DNA of 64,000 nucleotides from Clostridia bacterium (GCA_017465885.1 JAFTVG010000021.1:1-64000); one strand, 5' to 3'; positions 1 to 9,104 are shown, numbered from the stretch's first letter. The notes: a model not told the origin generated them from the sequence alone. Translations and numbers: made by a program.

Positions 1-547
1 ATTTCTTGATCATAGTAAGAGTCTTACCTCCGTCGGTGCTGGAATACTGTGCGGCATCACCGCTCTTCAGGAATATGTAGGTATCCTTACCCTCGATAAC
101 CGCAAAGCGATCCTCGCTGGTCGCATCCTTCGTGGCCTCGCCCCAGGAGGAGCCACCCGGCTCGGAGCAACCTGTACGGACGATAAAGCCTATCTGCTCT
201 ATGCCCTCGGGAACATTGATAACGACCTTTGCACCGTAATCACAGGGATGCATAATATAGCCGCTTCCCTCCTTGCCGTCCCACCACGCCCAAACGTCGC
301 AGTTTTCAATAACTCCGGGATGCGACCAGTAGAAGGTTATCTGGTTACAGCCCTCCTCCCTGGGAAGAGAATACTCGTCTTCAGGGGGTTGCCATCCGCC
401 GCCGATATTTCCGCCGGTCTCGCCTCCGCCTTCACCCTCGCCCTCATTGCCGCCGTCACCCCAAAGGCTACAGGAAGTAAGAAGGAGCGACGAAAGCATT
501 ACCAGCACGAGCAAGAAGGACAGCATTCTGGAATGGATGTTTTTCAT
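1..547 (-). CDS. Pullulanase-like lipoprotein with CBM41 domain (partial, C-terminal part beyond window)
   Basis: I translated this minus-strand frame by hand. It starts at ATG 547 and stays open to the window edge (182 codons seen). The N-terminus is a lipoprotein signal peptide with lipobox LLLTSC near residues 21-26, then a Gly/Glu-rich linker. Next comes a starch-binding domain of the pullulanase-associated type (CBM41): an ITFYWSHPG strand, DVWAWWDGKEG with the aromatic platform, and a C-terminal ISSEDRF-like region with KDTYIFLKSGDA. CBM41 usually sits in front of GH13 pullulanase domains, so an exported debranching enzyme for starch or glycogen is the best inference; the catalytic part is not visible. 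It begins 24 bases after the stop of the LacI gene and is probably co-transcribed with it. Confidence 0.8.
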   Translation of the reverse strand, partial: MKNIHSRMLSFLLVLVMLSSLLLTSCSLWGDGGNEGEGEGGGETGGNIGGGWQPPEDEYSLPREEGCNQITFYWSHPGVIENCDVWAWWDGKEGSGYIMHPCDYGAKVVINVPEGIEQIGFIVRTGCSEPGGSSWGEATKDATSEDRFAVIEGKDTYIFLKSGDAAQYSSTDGGKTLTMIKK

Positions 548-571
548 AGCGTCACCTCTATATTTATTTTT

Positions 572-1564
572 TTATTGTTCTGCTTTTGGTTCCTTTACGC
601 GAGCCGTTGAATCACGGAAGATGGGCTCGGTATAGATAGTAACCCGTTTGGTCTTGTTTCCCTTGATCGCCTGGCGGAGAAGAGTGAAGGCGTTCTCACC
701 CAGGGAGATGAAATCCTGCCTTACCGTAGTAAGGGAAGGAGTGAAGTACCTTGCGACGTCAAGGTTATCAAAGCCACTGACCGAAACGTCATCCGGGACC
801 CTGATGCCCCTTTTCTTAAAGCCGTTGATAAGGCCGATAGCGATCAGGTCGGAGGAGCAGACAATAGCTGTTACCCCGAGGTCGGCAAAATAGTCCGCCG
901 CATCCAGTCCGCAATCCTCTGTATAGTTACCGTAGCGGACCAGGTCGCTCCTGAATTCTATATCCGCATCTATAAGTCCTATGAGATATCCCGAGAAGCG
1001 CTCGCGGGTAACTATCGACTCTCTGTCTCCTCCCAGAAAGCCTATGCTGCGGTGGCCATGTGAAACGAGATGCGCCACTATCTCGGCAACCGAATTGATG
1101 TTATCGCTGCCGATGCAGGAGACCTTGGGATTCTTGATATAGGAATCCATCATCATAACGGGAACGCTGGTAGTATCAAGTTCCTTTATGATCGCGCTGT
1201 TAAGCTTGGTGCCAAGGATCATAAGGCCCGAAAAGTTATTCTCGTTGCAAAGCTTCTTCAGATTTGGGGGATTCTTGTCGGTGCAATGCTCTATAACGAC
1301 CTCGTAATGATAGGCATTTGCAGCGCGCTGAAAGCCGGTAAGCACGGGGTAGCCAACCTGAGAATTGCTGTGGGAATCCATATTCTCAAACAAAACGCAG
1401 ATACGCTTTGACTCGCCGTTTCTATGAAGAGAGAAGCCGACCTTTCTCGCAAACTCAGTGACACGGTCGCGAGTCGAGGCGCTGACGTCCGAGGCGTTAT
1501 TAAGCGCTTTTGATACCGTGCTGACAGAAAGCCCCAACGCAGAAGCTATCTCTTTTATCGTCAT
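572..1564 (-). CDS. LacI family transcriptional regulator of the maltodextrin locus
   Basis: A 330-residue LacI/GalR regulator. Residues 1-45 are the helix-turn-helix (MTIKEIASALGLSVSTVSKAL) plus hinge, followed by a periplasmic-binding-protein-like sugar sensor domain (GSDNINSV, GHRSIGFLGG, VSVSGFDNLD). Start 1564 is chosen because the conserved MTIKEIA motif begins there and GAAAGGAAAG precedes it; the longer frame to 1645 has no site. It is divergent from malQ and upstream of the CBM41 gene, so it is very likely the local starch regulator (MalR-like). The palindromes at 1842 and 5731 are its likely operators; the effector sugar is inferred, not shown. Confidence 0.9.
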   Translation of the reverse strand: MTIKEIASALGLSVSTVSKALNNASDVSASTRDRVTEFARKVGFSLHRNGESKRICVLFENMDSHSNSQVGYPVLTGFQRAANAYHYEVVIEHCTDKNPPNLKKLCNENNFSGLMILGTKLNSAIIKELDTTSVPVMMMDSYIKNPKVSCIGSDNINSVAEIVAHLVSHGHRSIGFLGGDRESIVTRERFSGYLIGLIDADIEFRSDLVRYGNYTEDCGLDAADYFADLGVTAIVCSSDLIAIGLINGFKKRGIRVPDDVSVSGFDNLDVARYFTPSLTTVRQDFISLGENAFTLLRQAIKGNKTKRVTIYTEPIFRDSTARVKEPKAEQ

Positions 1565-1699
1565 TTTTCTTTCCTTTCTATTAATAAGGAATACCGCCGC
1601 AAAAGTCTTTTTACCGAGGAAAAAACGCACGGAATTTCGAAACAAAATCCTGCGTTTTCAGTCGGGAATTTCGCAAGCAAGCTTTGCGGCTTTTATTCC

Positions 1700-1727
1700 A
1701 TTATATCACAGTTTTTCAAATTTACAA
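1700..1727 (-). promoter_or_regulatory. Promoter of the LacI-CBM41 operon
   Basis: On the minus strand, TTGTAA (1722-1727) and TATAAT (1700-1705) are separated by 16 bases. Transcription would start near 1693, about 130 bases before the LacI start codon. A small TTTCGAAA palindrome lies in this leader near 1636-1643 and resembles half of the operator at 1842. Confidence 0.6.
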
Positions 1728-1801
1728 TGTTTTTTTTGAAAAAAGTTTAAAAAAACGCCAAAAACACTAAGCTTTGGCTAATAAGAAAATTACATTTATA
1801 C

Positions 1802-1830
1802 TTGACAGGGAGCTTTTTTTGTGCTAGAAT
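1802..1830 (+). promoter_or_regulatory. malQ-glgP promoter
   Basis: Consensus TTGACA (1802-1807), 17-base spacer, TAGAAT (1825-1830). Predicted start near 1837, immediately in front of the palindrome at 1842. Confidence 0.8.
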
Positions 1831-1840
1831 AAAAATACCA

Positions 1841-1856
1841 ATCGAAAATTTTCGAA
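1841..1856. promoter_or_regulatory. Putative LacI-type operator O1
   Basis: ATCGAAAATTTTCGAA; the inner TCGAAAATTTTCGA (1842-1855) is a perfect palindrome with a central A/T step, as expected for a LacI dimer site. It lies at about +5 to +20 of the malQ promoter, a position where binding would block transcription. Confidence 0.7.
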
Positions 1857-1886
1857 ACATCTTTTTTTCAAATGGGGGATCATACT

Positions 1887-3407
1887 ATGAAGGAGCGTTA
1901 CGCGGGCATACTCTTGCCTATAACCGCCCTGCCATCGCCTTACGGTGTCGGCTCATTCGGTAAAGCCGCGAGAGACTTCGTTGATTTTCTCGTAAAGGCA
2001 GGTCAGAAAATCTGGCAGGTGCTACCGCTGTTGCCTACCAGCTACGGCGATTCGCCCTACTCCTCCTCCTGCGCAATTGCCGGAAGCCCTTACCTTATTG
2101 ATATTGATATCCTGATCGGACAGGGACTGATCACCCCCGAGGAAGCCGAAAAATATCGCTGCGACGGCAGAAGCGACGGAAGAGTTGATTATGAGGCTCT
2201 TTTCTATCGCCGTATACCTATGCTTAAGCTCGCATTCTCCCGCTTTGACAGGGGCTCTGCCGAGTTCAGGGCATTCCTCGACCTGGGAGAGTATAACGAC
2301 TTTTCCACCTTTATGGCTCTTAAGGAGGCTCACGGCTGGAAGGCCTTTTCGCTCTGGGAGGAGAAATACCGCACCAGAGACAGCGAGGCGCTTAAGGAAT
2401 TTACCGAAAGCAACGCGGACGAGATACTGTTCTGGCAATTCACGCAGTTTGAATTTTTCCGCCAATGGAGAGAGCTGAAGGACTACGCCAACGGCCGCGG
2501 GATCGAAATAATGGGCGATATGCCGCTTTACGTTTCGGAGGATAGCACGGAGGTCTGGGCGCACCCGGAGCTATTCATGCTCGACGAGGACGGAGTACCT
2601 TCCGAGGTCGCGGGCGTTCCGCCCGATTACTTCAGCGAGGACGGACAGCTCTGGGGCAACCCGCTTTACAACTGGCCCCGAATGAAGGAGGATGGGTACG
2701 CTTGGTGGACGGCGAGGCTGAGAAAGGCGCTTTCGCTTTACGACATAGTGCGCATCGACCACTTCCGCGGCTTTGACCGCTTTTACGCGATACCCCGAGG
2801 TAGCCTCAATGCGAAGCGGGGAGTCTGGTATGACGGCCCCAAAGAAGGACTTTTTGAGGACAAGAAGGACTGGAGGATCGTTGCAGAGGACCTCGGAATT
2901 CTTGACGAGGGCGTTTACCGCCTTATGAAGAATACCGGCTATCCCAGGATGAAGATACTTGAATTTGCCTTTGACGGGGACCCGGAGCACGAATACAAGC
3001 CCTCAAACTACGGCGAGAACAGCGTTGTTTACACAGGAACCCACGATAACGCGACGCTGATCGAGTTCCTTTCAGATATGGATAGCAAGCAAAGAAAAAT
3101 ATTTTATACAGATCTTTCCACGGAATGCAAAAAATGGGGCGTTCGCTTCAAGTATCTCCCAAAGCACACCGACTGCGAAAGAACAATGCAGAGAGCGAGA
3201 AGGGCGCTCATAAAGATCGCTTACCTCAGCCCTGCAAAATACGTAATCCTTCCGCTTCAGGATCTGCTTGGAACCGGAAAGGAAACGAGAATGAACATGC
3301 CCGGCACCCTGGGGATACAGAACTGGAGCTGGAGATGCCCCACGGAGGCACTCAGTGACGTTCTTGCCGAGCGGATACGCAAGGCCTGCAGCAAGGGCAA
3401 CAGATAA
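1887..3407 (+). CDS. malQ: 4-alpha-glucanotransferase (amylomaltase, GH77)
   Basis: A 506-residue cytoplasmic disproportionating enzyme that transfers maltosyl and longer units between maltodextrins, releasing glucose and making longer chains for GlgP. GH77 marks seen: N-terminal GILLPITALPSPYGVG, WQVLPLLPT, the nucleophile Asp in VRIDHFRGF (about residue 289), the acid/base Glu in AEDLG (about 332) and GTHDNATL (about 384). Start 1887 is preferred over in-frame ATG 1872 because GGGGGA lies 8 bases upstream. It is followed after 19 bases by glgP. ATA isoleucine codons are frequent here (about a dozen), unlike in the genes after glgP. Confidence 0.95.
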   Translation: MKERYAGILLPITALPSPYGVGSFGKAARDFVDFLVKAGQKIWQVLPLLPTSYGDSPYSSSCAIAGSPYLIDIDILIGQGLITPEEAEKYRCDGRSDGRVDYEALFYRRIPMLKLAFSRFDRGSAEFRAFLDLGEYNDFSTFMALKEAHGWKAFSLWEEKYRTRDSEALKEFTESNADEILFWQFTQFEFFRQWRELKDYANGRGIEIMGDMPLYVSEDSTEVWAHPELFMLDEDGVPSEVAGVPPDYFSEDGQLWGNPLYNWPRMKEDGYAWWTARLRKALSLYDIVRIDHFRGFDRFYAIPRGSLNAKRGVWYDGPKEGLFEDKKDWRIVAEDLGILDEGVYRLMKNTGYPRMKILEFAFDGDPEHEYKPSNYGENSVVYTGTHDNATLIEFLSDMDSKQRKIFYTDLSTECKKWGVRFKYLPKHTDCERTMQRARRALIKIAYLSPAKYVILPLQDLLGTGKETRMNMPGTLGIQNWSWRCPTEALSDVLAERIRKACSKGNR

Positions 3408-3426
3408 CAAGGAGTAGTTTTTTGAA

Positions 3427-5730
3427 ATGAACAAGGAAGAATGGATGAACACCGTCGAGACGCTGCTCAAGGCGAACGACGGAGCCTCACTTGAGACGGC
3501 AACCGTCCCGGAGGTATACAGAGCAGTCAGCCGTGCGGCGATGGCGGATATATACGACACCTGGGAAAGCTGCAAGAAAAGCAGCAAGAAGCGGGTCGGT
3601 TACCTTTCCGCCGAGTTTCTCGTAGGACGCGCGGTCTTTTCCAACCTATACAATCTCGGCATTCTAGGAGAGGTCAGAGATTGGATGAAGGAGAGAGGAT
3701 TTGATATCTCATCCTTTGAGGAGATTGAGGATGCGGCGCTGGGCAACGGCGGACTCGGCAGGCTTGCCGCCTGCTACCTTGAATCGGGTGCCACAGTCAG
3801 CATTCCGCTTGACGGATACGGAATACGCTACCGCTACGGCCTTTTCCGCCAGGAGTTTGAAAACGGCTTCCAGCGCGAGGCGGCAGACGATTGGCAGAGA
3901 TGCGGCGACCCCTGGAGCTACCGCCGCGAGGATGAGAGCGTGCTTGTTGAGTTCTCGGATTTTGCGGTGCGTGCCGTCCCCTACGATATGCCGGTCATCG
4001 GTTACGGCGGAAAGACCATTAACACCCTGCGCCTGTGGCAAAGTGAGCAGCCCGGCAGCTTTGATTTTGCTGCTTTTGACAGTATGCAGATCGATAAGAT
4101 CGCAAAGGATAACGTACGTTGCGAAAGCATCAGCTACGCCCTCTATCCCAACGATTCTACCGAAAAGGGACGCATCCTGCGTTTGCGCCAAGAATATTTC
4201 TTTGCATCGGCATCGGTGCAGGACCTTATTCGCAAGCACAAGCAAAAGGGACTTCCTATTGAAAAGATCAATGAGCATATCTCGCTGCAGCTCAACGACA
4301 CACACCCCGTGTTTGCCATTCCCGAGTTCATTCGCCTCGTTATGAAAGAGGGCTTGAAGTTCGAAAAGGCATTCCTGCTTGCACGTTCCGTATTTAACTT
4401 TACAAACCACACCATTTTGGGTGAGGCGCTTGAACGCTTGGATATGAAGCGCGTACGCAAGCTGTTGCCTGAAATTGCAAGAATTTTGACCAAGATGCAA
4501 GCACGCATCGAAAAGGAATTTCCAAGTGGGAAGCTCTTCCTGATCAAGGATGAGACCGTACATATGGCAAACGTAGCCATTTATGCGGGCAATAAGGTCA
4601 ACGGTGTTGCCGCGTTGCACACCGAAATTCTCAAGGAGAGCACCTTCCGCGATTGGTATGAGGTGTATCCCGAAAAGTTCCTCAACGTTACCAACGGTGT
4701 AACGCCCCGTCGTTGGCTCGCACTCTGCAACCCCGAGCTTTCCGCTCTCATCACCGAAAAGATCGGCGATGGCTGGCAAGCAGACCTTGAACGCCTTAAG
4801 GAGCTTGAAAAGTATGCAGACGATCCCGAGGTACGCCACGCTTTTGCCGAGATCAAGTATTTGAAAAAGCAACAGCTTTCGGAATACGTTCTCAAGAGAG
4901 AAGGCGTCGAGCTGCCGCCCGAGTTCATTTTTGACGTGCAGGCAAAGCGACTTCACGAGTACAAGCGTCAGCTGATGAACGCTTTTTCCATCCTTTATTA
5001 TTATTTCCGCATCAAAGAAGGCAAGGAGCCAAACTTTAAGCCCACCGCATTCATCTTCGGCGCAAAGGCAGCCCCCGCATATTGGAACGCAAAGGGCGTT
5101 ATCAAGTTTATCAACGCCATTGCCGATAAGGTCAACAACGATCCCGAGGTCAACGATAAGCTTCGCGTTGTTTTCGTTACCGACTATAACGTTTCTTATG
5201 CCGAAAAGATCATGCCCGCAGCAGATATCTCCGAGCAGATCTCTATGGCAGGCATGGAAGCCAGCGGCACGGGTAATATGAAGTTTATGCTCAACGGCAC
5301 GGTCACTCTTGGAACCATGGACGGTGCAAACGTTGAAATTTGCGAAGAAGCCGGCAGAGAGAACGAATACATCTTTGGCGCGACTGTTGAAGAAGTAAAA
5401 GAGATCAAGAAGAATTACAATCCCCGGGAGATCTACAACTCCGATCCCGAGCTTAAGAGAATCGTTGATACGCTTGACGACGGCACCTTTGACGATCAAG
5501 GCAGCGGAATGTTCCGTTCGGTCAAGGAATCTCTCTTTGGCGGTTGGAGTGCCGACCACTATCTCGTGCTCAAGGACTTCCGCGATTACGTGCGCGTTAA
5601 GAGCGAGTTGAACCGCGATTACGGTAGTGAAGAGTTCTTTGCCAAGTGCGTTCGCAACACCGCAAACGGAGGTAAATTCTCCTCCGACCGTTCCATTCTT
5701 GACTACGCGAAAAACGTCTGGAATTTGTAA
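3427..5730 (+). CDS. glgP: Glycogen/maltodextrin phosphorylase (GT35)
   Basis: A 767-residue PLP-dependent phosphorylase that releases glucose-1-phosphate from maltodextrin or glycogen ends. It shows the GNGGLGRLAACYL motif, QLNDTHP, and the PLP site EASGTGNMKFMLNG in the C-terminal third, then GTMDGANVEI. It begins after AAGGAGT and forms an operon with malQ. The length is normal for short clostridial enzymes. Oddity: codon use shifts at about 3.85-4.1 kb. Upstream of it ATA isoleucine and AGA/AGG arginine are common; downstream ATA disappears and CGT/CGC dominate. The protein is continuous and conserved across this point, so recombination between related glgP genes or a chimeric assembly are the candidate causes. 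Confidence 0.95.
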   Translation: MNKEEWMNTVETLLKANDGASLETATVPEVYRAVSRAAMADIYDTWESCKKSSKKRVGYLSAEFLVGRAVFSNLYNLGILGEVRDWMKERGFDISSFEEIEDAALGNGGLGRLAACYLESGATVSIPLDGYGIRYRYGLFRQEFENGFQREAADDWQRCGDPWSYRREDESVLVEFSDFAVRAVPYDMPVIGYGGKTINTLRLWQSEQPGSFDFAAFDSMQIDKIAKDNVRCESISYALYPNDSTEKGRILRLRQEYFFASASVQDLIRKHKQKGLPIEKINEHISLQLNDTHPVFAIPEFIRLVMKEGLKFEKAFLLARSVFNFTNHTILGEALERLDMKRVRKLLPEIARILTKMQARIEKEFPSGKLFLIKDETVHMANVAIYAGNKVNGVAALHTEILKESTFRDWYEVYPEKFLNVTNGVTPRRWLALCNPELSALITEKIGDGWQADLERLKELEKYADDPEVRHAFAEIKYLKKQQLSEYVLKREGVELPPEFIFDVQAKRLHEYKRQLMNAFSILYYYFRIKEGKEPNFKPTAFIFGAKAAPAYWNAKGVIKFINAIADKVNNDPEVNDKLRVVFVTDYNVSYAEKIMPAADISEQISMAGMEASGTGNMKFMLNGTVTLGTMDGANVEICEEAGRENEYIFGATVEEVKEIKKNYNPREIYNSDPELKRIVDTLDDGTFDDQGSGMFRSVKESLFGGWSADHYLVLKDFRDYVRVKSELNRDYGSEEFFAKCVRNTANGGKFSSDRSILDYAKNVWNL

Positions 5731-5746
5731 TTCGAAAATTTTCGAA
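5731..5746. promoter_or_regulatory. Putative LacI-type operator O2
   Basis: TTCGAAAATTTTCGAA, a perfect 16-base palindrome that shares 15 of 16 bases with the site at 1841. It begins directly after the glgP stop codon and lies about 83 bases upstream of the next predicted transcription start. The TTTTT run after it means a weak terminator is an alternative reading. Confidence 0.6.
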
Positions 5747-5786
5747 TTTTTATAGCAAAAATTGATGTAAAAATTCATAAACTCGC

Positions 5787-5815
5787 TTGACTTTTCCGAG
5801 GGTTAGTTGTATAAT
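5787..5815 (+). promoter_or_regulatory. Promoter of the lipoprotein-malEFG operon
   Basis: TTGACT (5787-5792), 17-base spacer, TATAAT (5810-5815). It precedes the starch-binding lipoprotein gene and the transporter genes. Confidence 0.8.
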
Positions 5816-5900
5816 GTAATTGTAGGGAAAGGTCCGGAACGATATCAGACCCCCAAAAAAATAAGGCGAAAGCCAAAAAAATAAACAAAGGAGAAAGAAA

Positions 5901-7634
5901 ATGAAAAAATTCTTATCTGCAATCGCACTCATGATGGTGCTCGCACTCTCCTTCGTTTGCATCGTAGCGTGCAAGCCCGATAATCCGAACGAGCAAACCA
6001 CTCCCGACGACGCAAACAAAGTGACTGTAAGCTGGTACCAAGGCAGCAAGCTTCTCAAAGAAGAGGAGATCGACAAGGGCTCTAAGGTAGCTAATTGGGA
6101 TCCTCCCGCAGTTGAAGGCAAAGACTTCGTCGGTTGGTATGCAGAAGCATCCCTTACCCAAGAATTTGACTTCGATGCAACCATCAACGAAGATACCGAC
6201 ATCTTCGCAAAGTACACCAGCAACGTATTTGTAGCTGATGACAAGGAATACTACCTCATCGGTACCGGCTCCGGCGATATGAAGAAAAGTGGCTGGAATC
6301 ATGAAAACTCCATGGCTCATCTCGTTATGACCAAGACCGAAAATGCAACCGCAAACGTATATGAGATCGAAATTCTGATGTACGCAGGCGATGCATTCCA
6401 AATCTGCTACGGCGGCACCTACGACGGTCAGGTTGGTATCGGTTACGTTCCCGGCGTTGAGTACGCTGCAGGTACGAACAGATACGATAACAACACCTAC
6501 GAGGCAGATGCTAAGAAGTATGCAACCGTTAAGGATGCAAACGGCAACGTAATCTTCGAAGGTCACGATGAATTTAACAAAGAATACTGGACTTGGAACG
6601 TATTCCTCGCAGAGGGCCAAGACGGTGTTTACAAGATCATCTACACCACTTATCCCGATCATCCCGCTGATAACAAAATTACCTATGAGCTTGTAGAAAA
6701 GAGAGAACCTCTTGCCGAAACTCACGAAATGTACATCTGCGGTACCGTTTCCAACTGGGACTTCAGCGACGATTTCAAGATGGCTGCTGATGATACCAAG
6801 TCAAACTACTCCTTCCTGCTTAACATCTCCGAGCCCGCTGAGATCAAGCTCCGCAACAAGATCGGCGACGTTTGGTACGGTGCAGAAAAGATCACTGTAG
6901 TAAACGAATGCGGCACTTGGAACGATGGCGGTAACCTTGCTCTTGAAGCAGGCGTTTACAAGATCGCTTACAACGTAGAATCCGATACCGCAACCATCGA
7001 GGCAGTTGCTAAGTCCTTCTGGCTTGCAGGCGTAGTTAACGGCGGTCAATATTGGAACTGCGGCTCCGGCATTGAGTTCGAAAAGGTTAACGACACCACC
7101 TACAAGGCATACTACACCTTTACCGAAGCTGACACCGACGCTTCTTGGATGACCGGCTTTGTTGGCGCATGCAAGGCAGTTTACGGCTATGCAGGTTGGG
7201 ATGCAGACCTTTGGTTTGGTAACGAAACTGATGGTGATAACGTAACCGTTGATTCTTACGGTCTGTACGAGCTCGTTCTCACTCTCAACGATGCTTCCGA
7301 TTATAGTAAGGGCGGTTCTGTTACCGTTACCAAGCTCGAGGGTTACTTCCTCGTTGGTACCATCGGTGATGGCGACACCTGGAGAGCAGAGTCTCAAAAT
7401 AAGATCGAGGTTAAAGGCGACGTGGTTTCCACTGAGTACACCTGGACTCAAAAGGACAGCGCAGATTGGCTCGGCGCTGATCAGATCTCTGCAGTTAAGA
7501 TCATTAACGTTGATGCTGCAGGCACTATTACCTGGTACGGCAACGCAACCAACGGCGACAACGTAATTATTCCCGAGGTTGGCACTTACACCATCACTCT
7601 TGCTGACGGCGTTGTTACTGCAACCAAGAAATAA
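5901..7634 (+). CDS. Multi-module surface lipoprotein, probable starch-binding (SusE/F-like architecture)
   Basis: A 577-residue exported lipoprotein (signal peptide, Cys about residue 24 in CIVACKPD). After it lies one InlB/Listeria-Bacteroides-type repeat (VGWYAEASLTQEFDF, about residues 75-100). Then come at least four beta-sandwich modules starting with related motifs: YYLIGTGSG (about 113), MYICGTVSNWDF (about 277), FWLAGVVNGGQYW (about 374) and YFLVGTIGDGDTW (about 483). The modules are rich in surface Trp, as in starch-binding SusE/SusF-type or CBM domains. It is the first gene of the malE transport operon, so capture of starch chains at the cell surface is the inferred job. No catalytic motif is seen. 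AAAGGAGA precedes the start. Confidence 0.75.
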   Translation: MKKFLSAIALMMVLALSFVCIVACKPDNPNEQTTPDDANKVTVSWYQGSKLLKEEEIDKGSKVANWDPPAVEGKDFVGWYAEASLTQEFDFDATINEDTDIFAKYTSNVFVADDKEYYLIGTGSGDMKKSGWNHENSMAHLVMTKTENATANVYEIEILMYAGDAFQICYGGTYDGQVGIGYVPGVEYAAGTNRYDNNTYEADAKKYATVKDANGNVIFEGHDEFNKEYWTWNVFLAEGQDGVYKIIYTTYPDHPADNKITYELVEKREPLAETHEMYICGTVSNWDFSDDFKMAADDTKSNYSFLLNISEPAEIKLRNKIGDVWYGAEKITVVNECGTWNDGGNLALEAGVYKIAYNVESDTATIEAVAKSFWLAGVVNGGQYWNCGSGIEFEKVNDTTYKAYYTFTEADTDASWMTGFVGACKAVYGYAGWDADLWFGNETDGDNVTVDSYGLYELVLTLNDASDYSKGGSVTVTKLEGYFLVGTIGDGDTWRAESQNKIEVKGDVVSTEYTWTQKDSADWLGADQISAVKIINVDAAGTITWYGNATNGDNVIIPEVGTYTITLADGVVTATKK

Positions 7635-7656
7635 TCAAGCACTAACCAAAACAACC

Positions 7657-7692
7657 ACTGCGGGGCGGGGCTTTGCCCGCTCCGCAGTTTTC
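7657..7692 (+). terminator. Strong stem-loop between lipoprotein and malE
   Basis: A 13-base stem with one G-U pair, ACTGCGGGGCGGG (7657-7669) against CCCGCTCCGCAGT (7676-7688), followed by TTTTC. No new promoter is evident before malE, so it may act as a partial terminator or a 3' stabiliser that sets different levels of the two messages. Confidence 0.6.
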
Positions 7693-7730
7693 ATAGTCAC
7701 GAAAACAATAACGATAATAAGGAGAAAATC

Positions 7731-9038
7731 ATGAAAAAGATCAGAATTCTTTCCCTTGCAATCGCTATGTTGATGCTTGTTATGGCATTTGCTGCTTGCA
7801 ACAACAACAATAACAATGCCGGCAACACTGACAATAATGGCGAAAAGACCAAGGTGACTCTCACTGTTTGGGGCTCTCAAGAAGACCAAGCAATGCTCAA
7901 GGAAATGTGCAATGCGTTCGCAGCAGCGAACCCCGATAAGGAATACAAGTTCCTGTTTGGTGTTCAAGGCGAAGGCGATGCAGCCGATAAGGTTCTCAAC
8001 GACGCAACCTCCGGTCCCGACGTATTCTCTTTTGCAAGTGACCAGATCAACAAGCTCATCGCAGGCGGTGCTCTTAACCGCGTTGGTGGTGATTTTGAAA
8101 AGTTTGTAAAAGACAACAACTCCGCAACCTCTGTTGATGCTGCAACGATCACCGTTGATGGTCAAGAACAGCTGTACGCTTACCCCTGCACCGAGGATAA
8201 CACCCTCTTCCTCTACTACGATAAGTCTGTTATCGGTGACGATCAGGTAGACACTCTCGATGAGCTTCTCGATGCTGCACATGCTGCAGGCAGAAAGGTT
8301 CACTTCAAACTCAACGATGACGGTTGGTATCTTTCCAGCTTCTTCTTTGCATATCCCGAGCTCGGCTACCAAGTTTCCTACGACGAAGCTATGACCGAAA
8401 CCGGTGTTTCTATCAACTACAACAATGCACAAGGTCTTGCAGTTATGAAGGCACTTGTTAAGTATGTTAACCACCCCGCACTTGTTATCCAAACCGATGA
8501 CAGTAAGCTGATCGCCGGCTTCACTCCCACCGCTGAGGGTGTTGTTGAAGCAGCAGCAGGCGTTTCCGGCACATGGAACGCACAAGCAGTTGAAGATCTT
8601 CTTGGCGAAAACATGGGCGTAGCAAAGCTTCCCACCGTTGAGATCGACGGCGAGCAAAGACAGCTTACCACCTACATGGGCTGCAAGCTCATCGGTGTAA
8701 ACGGTCACAGCCAAAACAAGGGCGAAGCTCACAAGCTCGCAATGTGGCTCACCAACGAAGAGAACCAGCTTAAGAGATTTGAAACTCGCGGCTTCGGTCC
8801 CTCCAACAAGAAGGTAGCAGCTTCCGAGGCAGTTGCTAACAACCCCGTTATTGCAGCAGTTATGGAACAAGCCAAGTACAGCCGCGCTCAAAAGAGCGTT
8901 CCCGGCAACTACTGGACTCCCATGGGCGCTCTCATCACCCCCTTTATCGAGCGCAAGGAAGCAGGCACGCTGCCGGCTTACACAGATGAAGAGCTTCAGG
9001 CACTCCTGGATGCACTTGTAAATCAAATCGCAAAATAA
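7731..9038 (+). CDS. malE: Maltodextrin ABC transporter substrate-binding lipoprotein
   Basis: A 435-residue solute-binding protein of the maltose family. Signal peptide with lipobox FAACNN (Cys about residue 23), Asn-rich linker, then TLTVWGSQED, FAAANPDKEYKFLF, the hinge region LYAYPCTEDNTLFLYYDK, and the C-terminal lobe. The gene is directly followed by two permease genes. It captures maltodextrins released by the amylase and pullulanase. AAGGAGAAAATC lies before the start. It uses CTC/CTT leucine codons heavily, as in a highly expressed gene of this locus. Confidence 0.92.
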   Translation: MKKIRILSLAIAMLMLVMAFAACNNNNNNAGNTDNNGEKTKVTLTVWGSQEDQAMLKEMCNAFAAANPDKEYKFLFGVQGEGDAADKVLNDATSGPDVFSFASDQINKLIAGGALNRVGGDFEKFVKDNNSATSVDAATITVDGQEQLYAYPCTEDNTLFLYYDKSVIGDDQVDTLDELLDAAHAAGRKVHFKLNDDGWYLSSFFFAYPELGYQVSYDEAMTETGVSINYNNAQGLAVMKALVKYVNHPALVIQTDDSKLIAGFTPTAEGVVEAAAGVSGTWNAQAVEDLLGENMGVAKLPTVEIDGEQRQLTTYMGCKLIGVNGHSQNKGEAHKLAMWLTNEENQLKRFETRGFGPSNKKVAASEAVANNPVIAAVMEQAKYSRAQKSVPGNYWTPMGALITPFIERKEAGTLPAYTDEELQALLDALVNQIAK

Positions 9039-9051
9039 TATCTCTTTTTTC

Positions 9052-9077
9052 GGGGACTGTTGAGGGCAGCAGTCCCC
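9052..9077 (+). repeat. Stem-loop between malE and malF
   Basis: GGGGACTG (9052-9059) pairs with CAGTCCCC about ten bases later; it is not followed by a T-run. Stem-loops after malE-type genes commonly protect the upstream message, allowing more binding protein than permease. Confidence 0.5.
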
Positions 9078-9104
9078 ATCTTAAATAAAAGAAGGAGGTT
9101 ATCA

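Noticed and set aside
3709..5778. Long minus-strand open frame (689 codons) opposite glgP
   Set aside because: Antisense of a conserved gene; no signal peptide, family motif or ribosome site; arises from the codon pattern of glgP.
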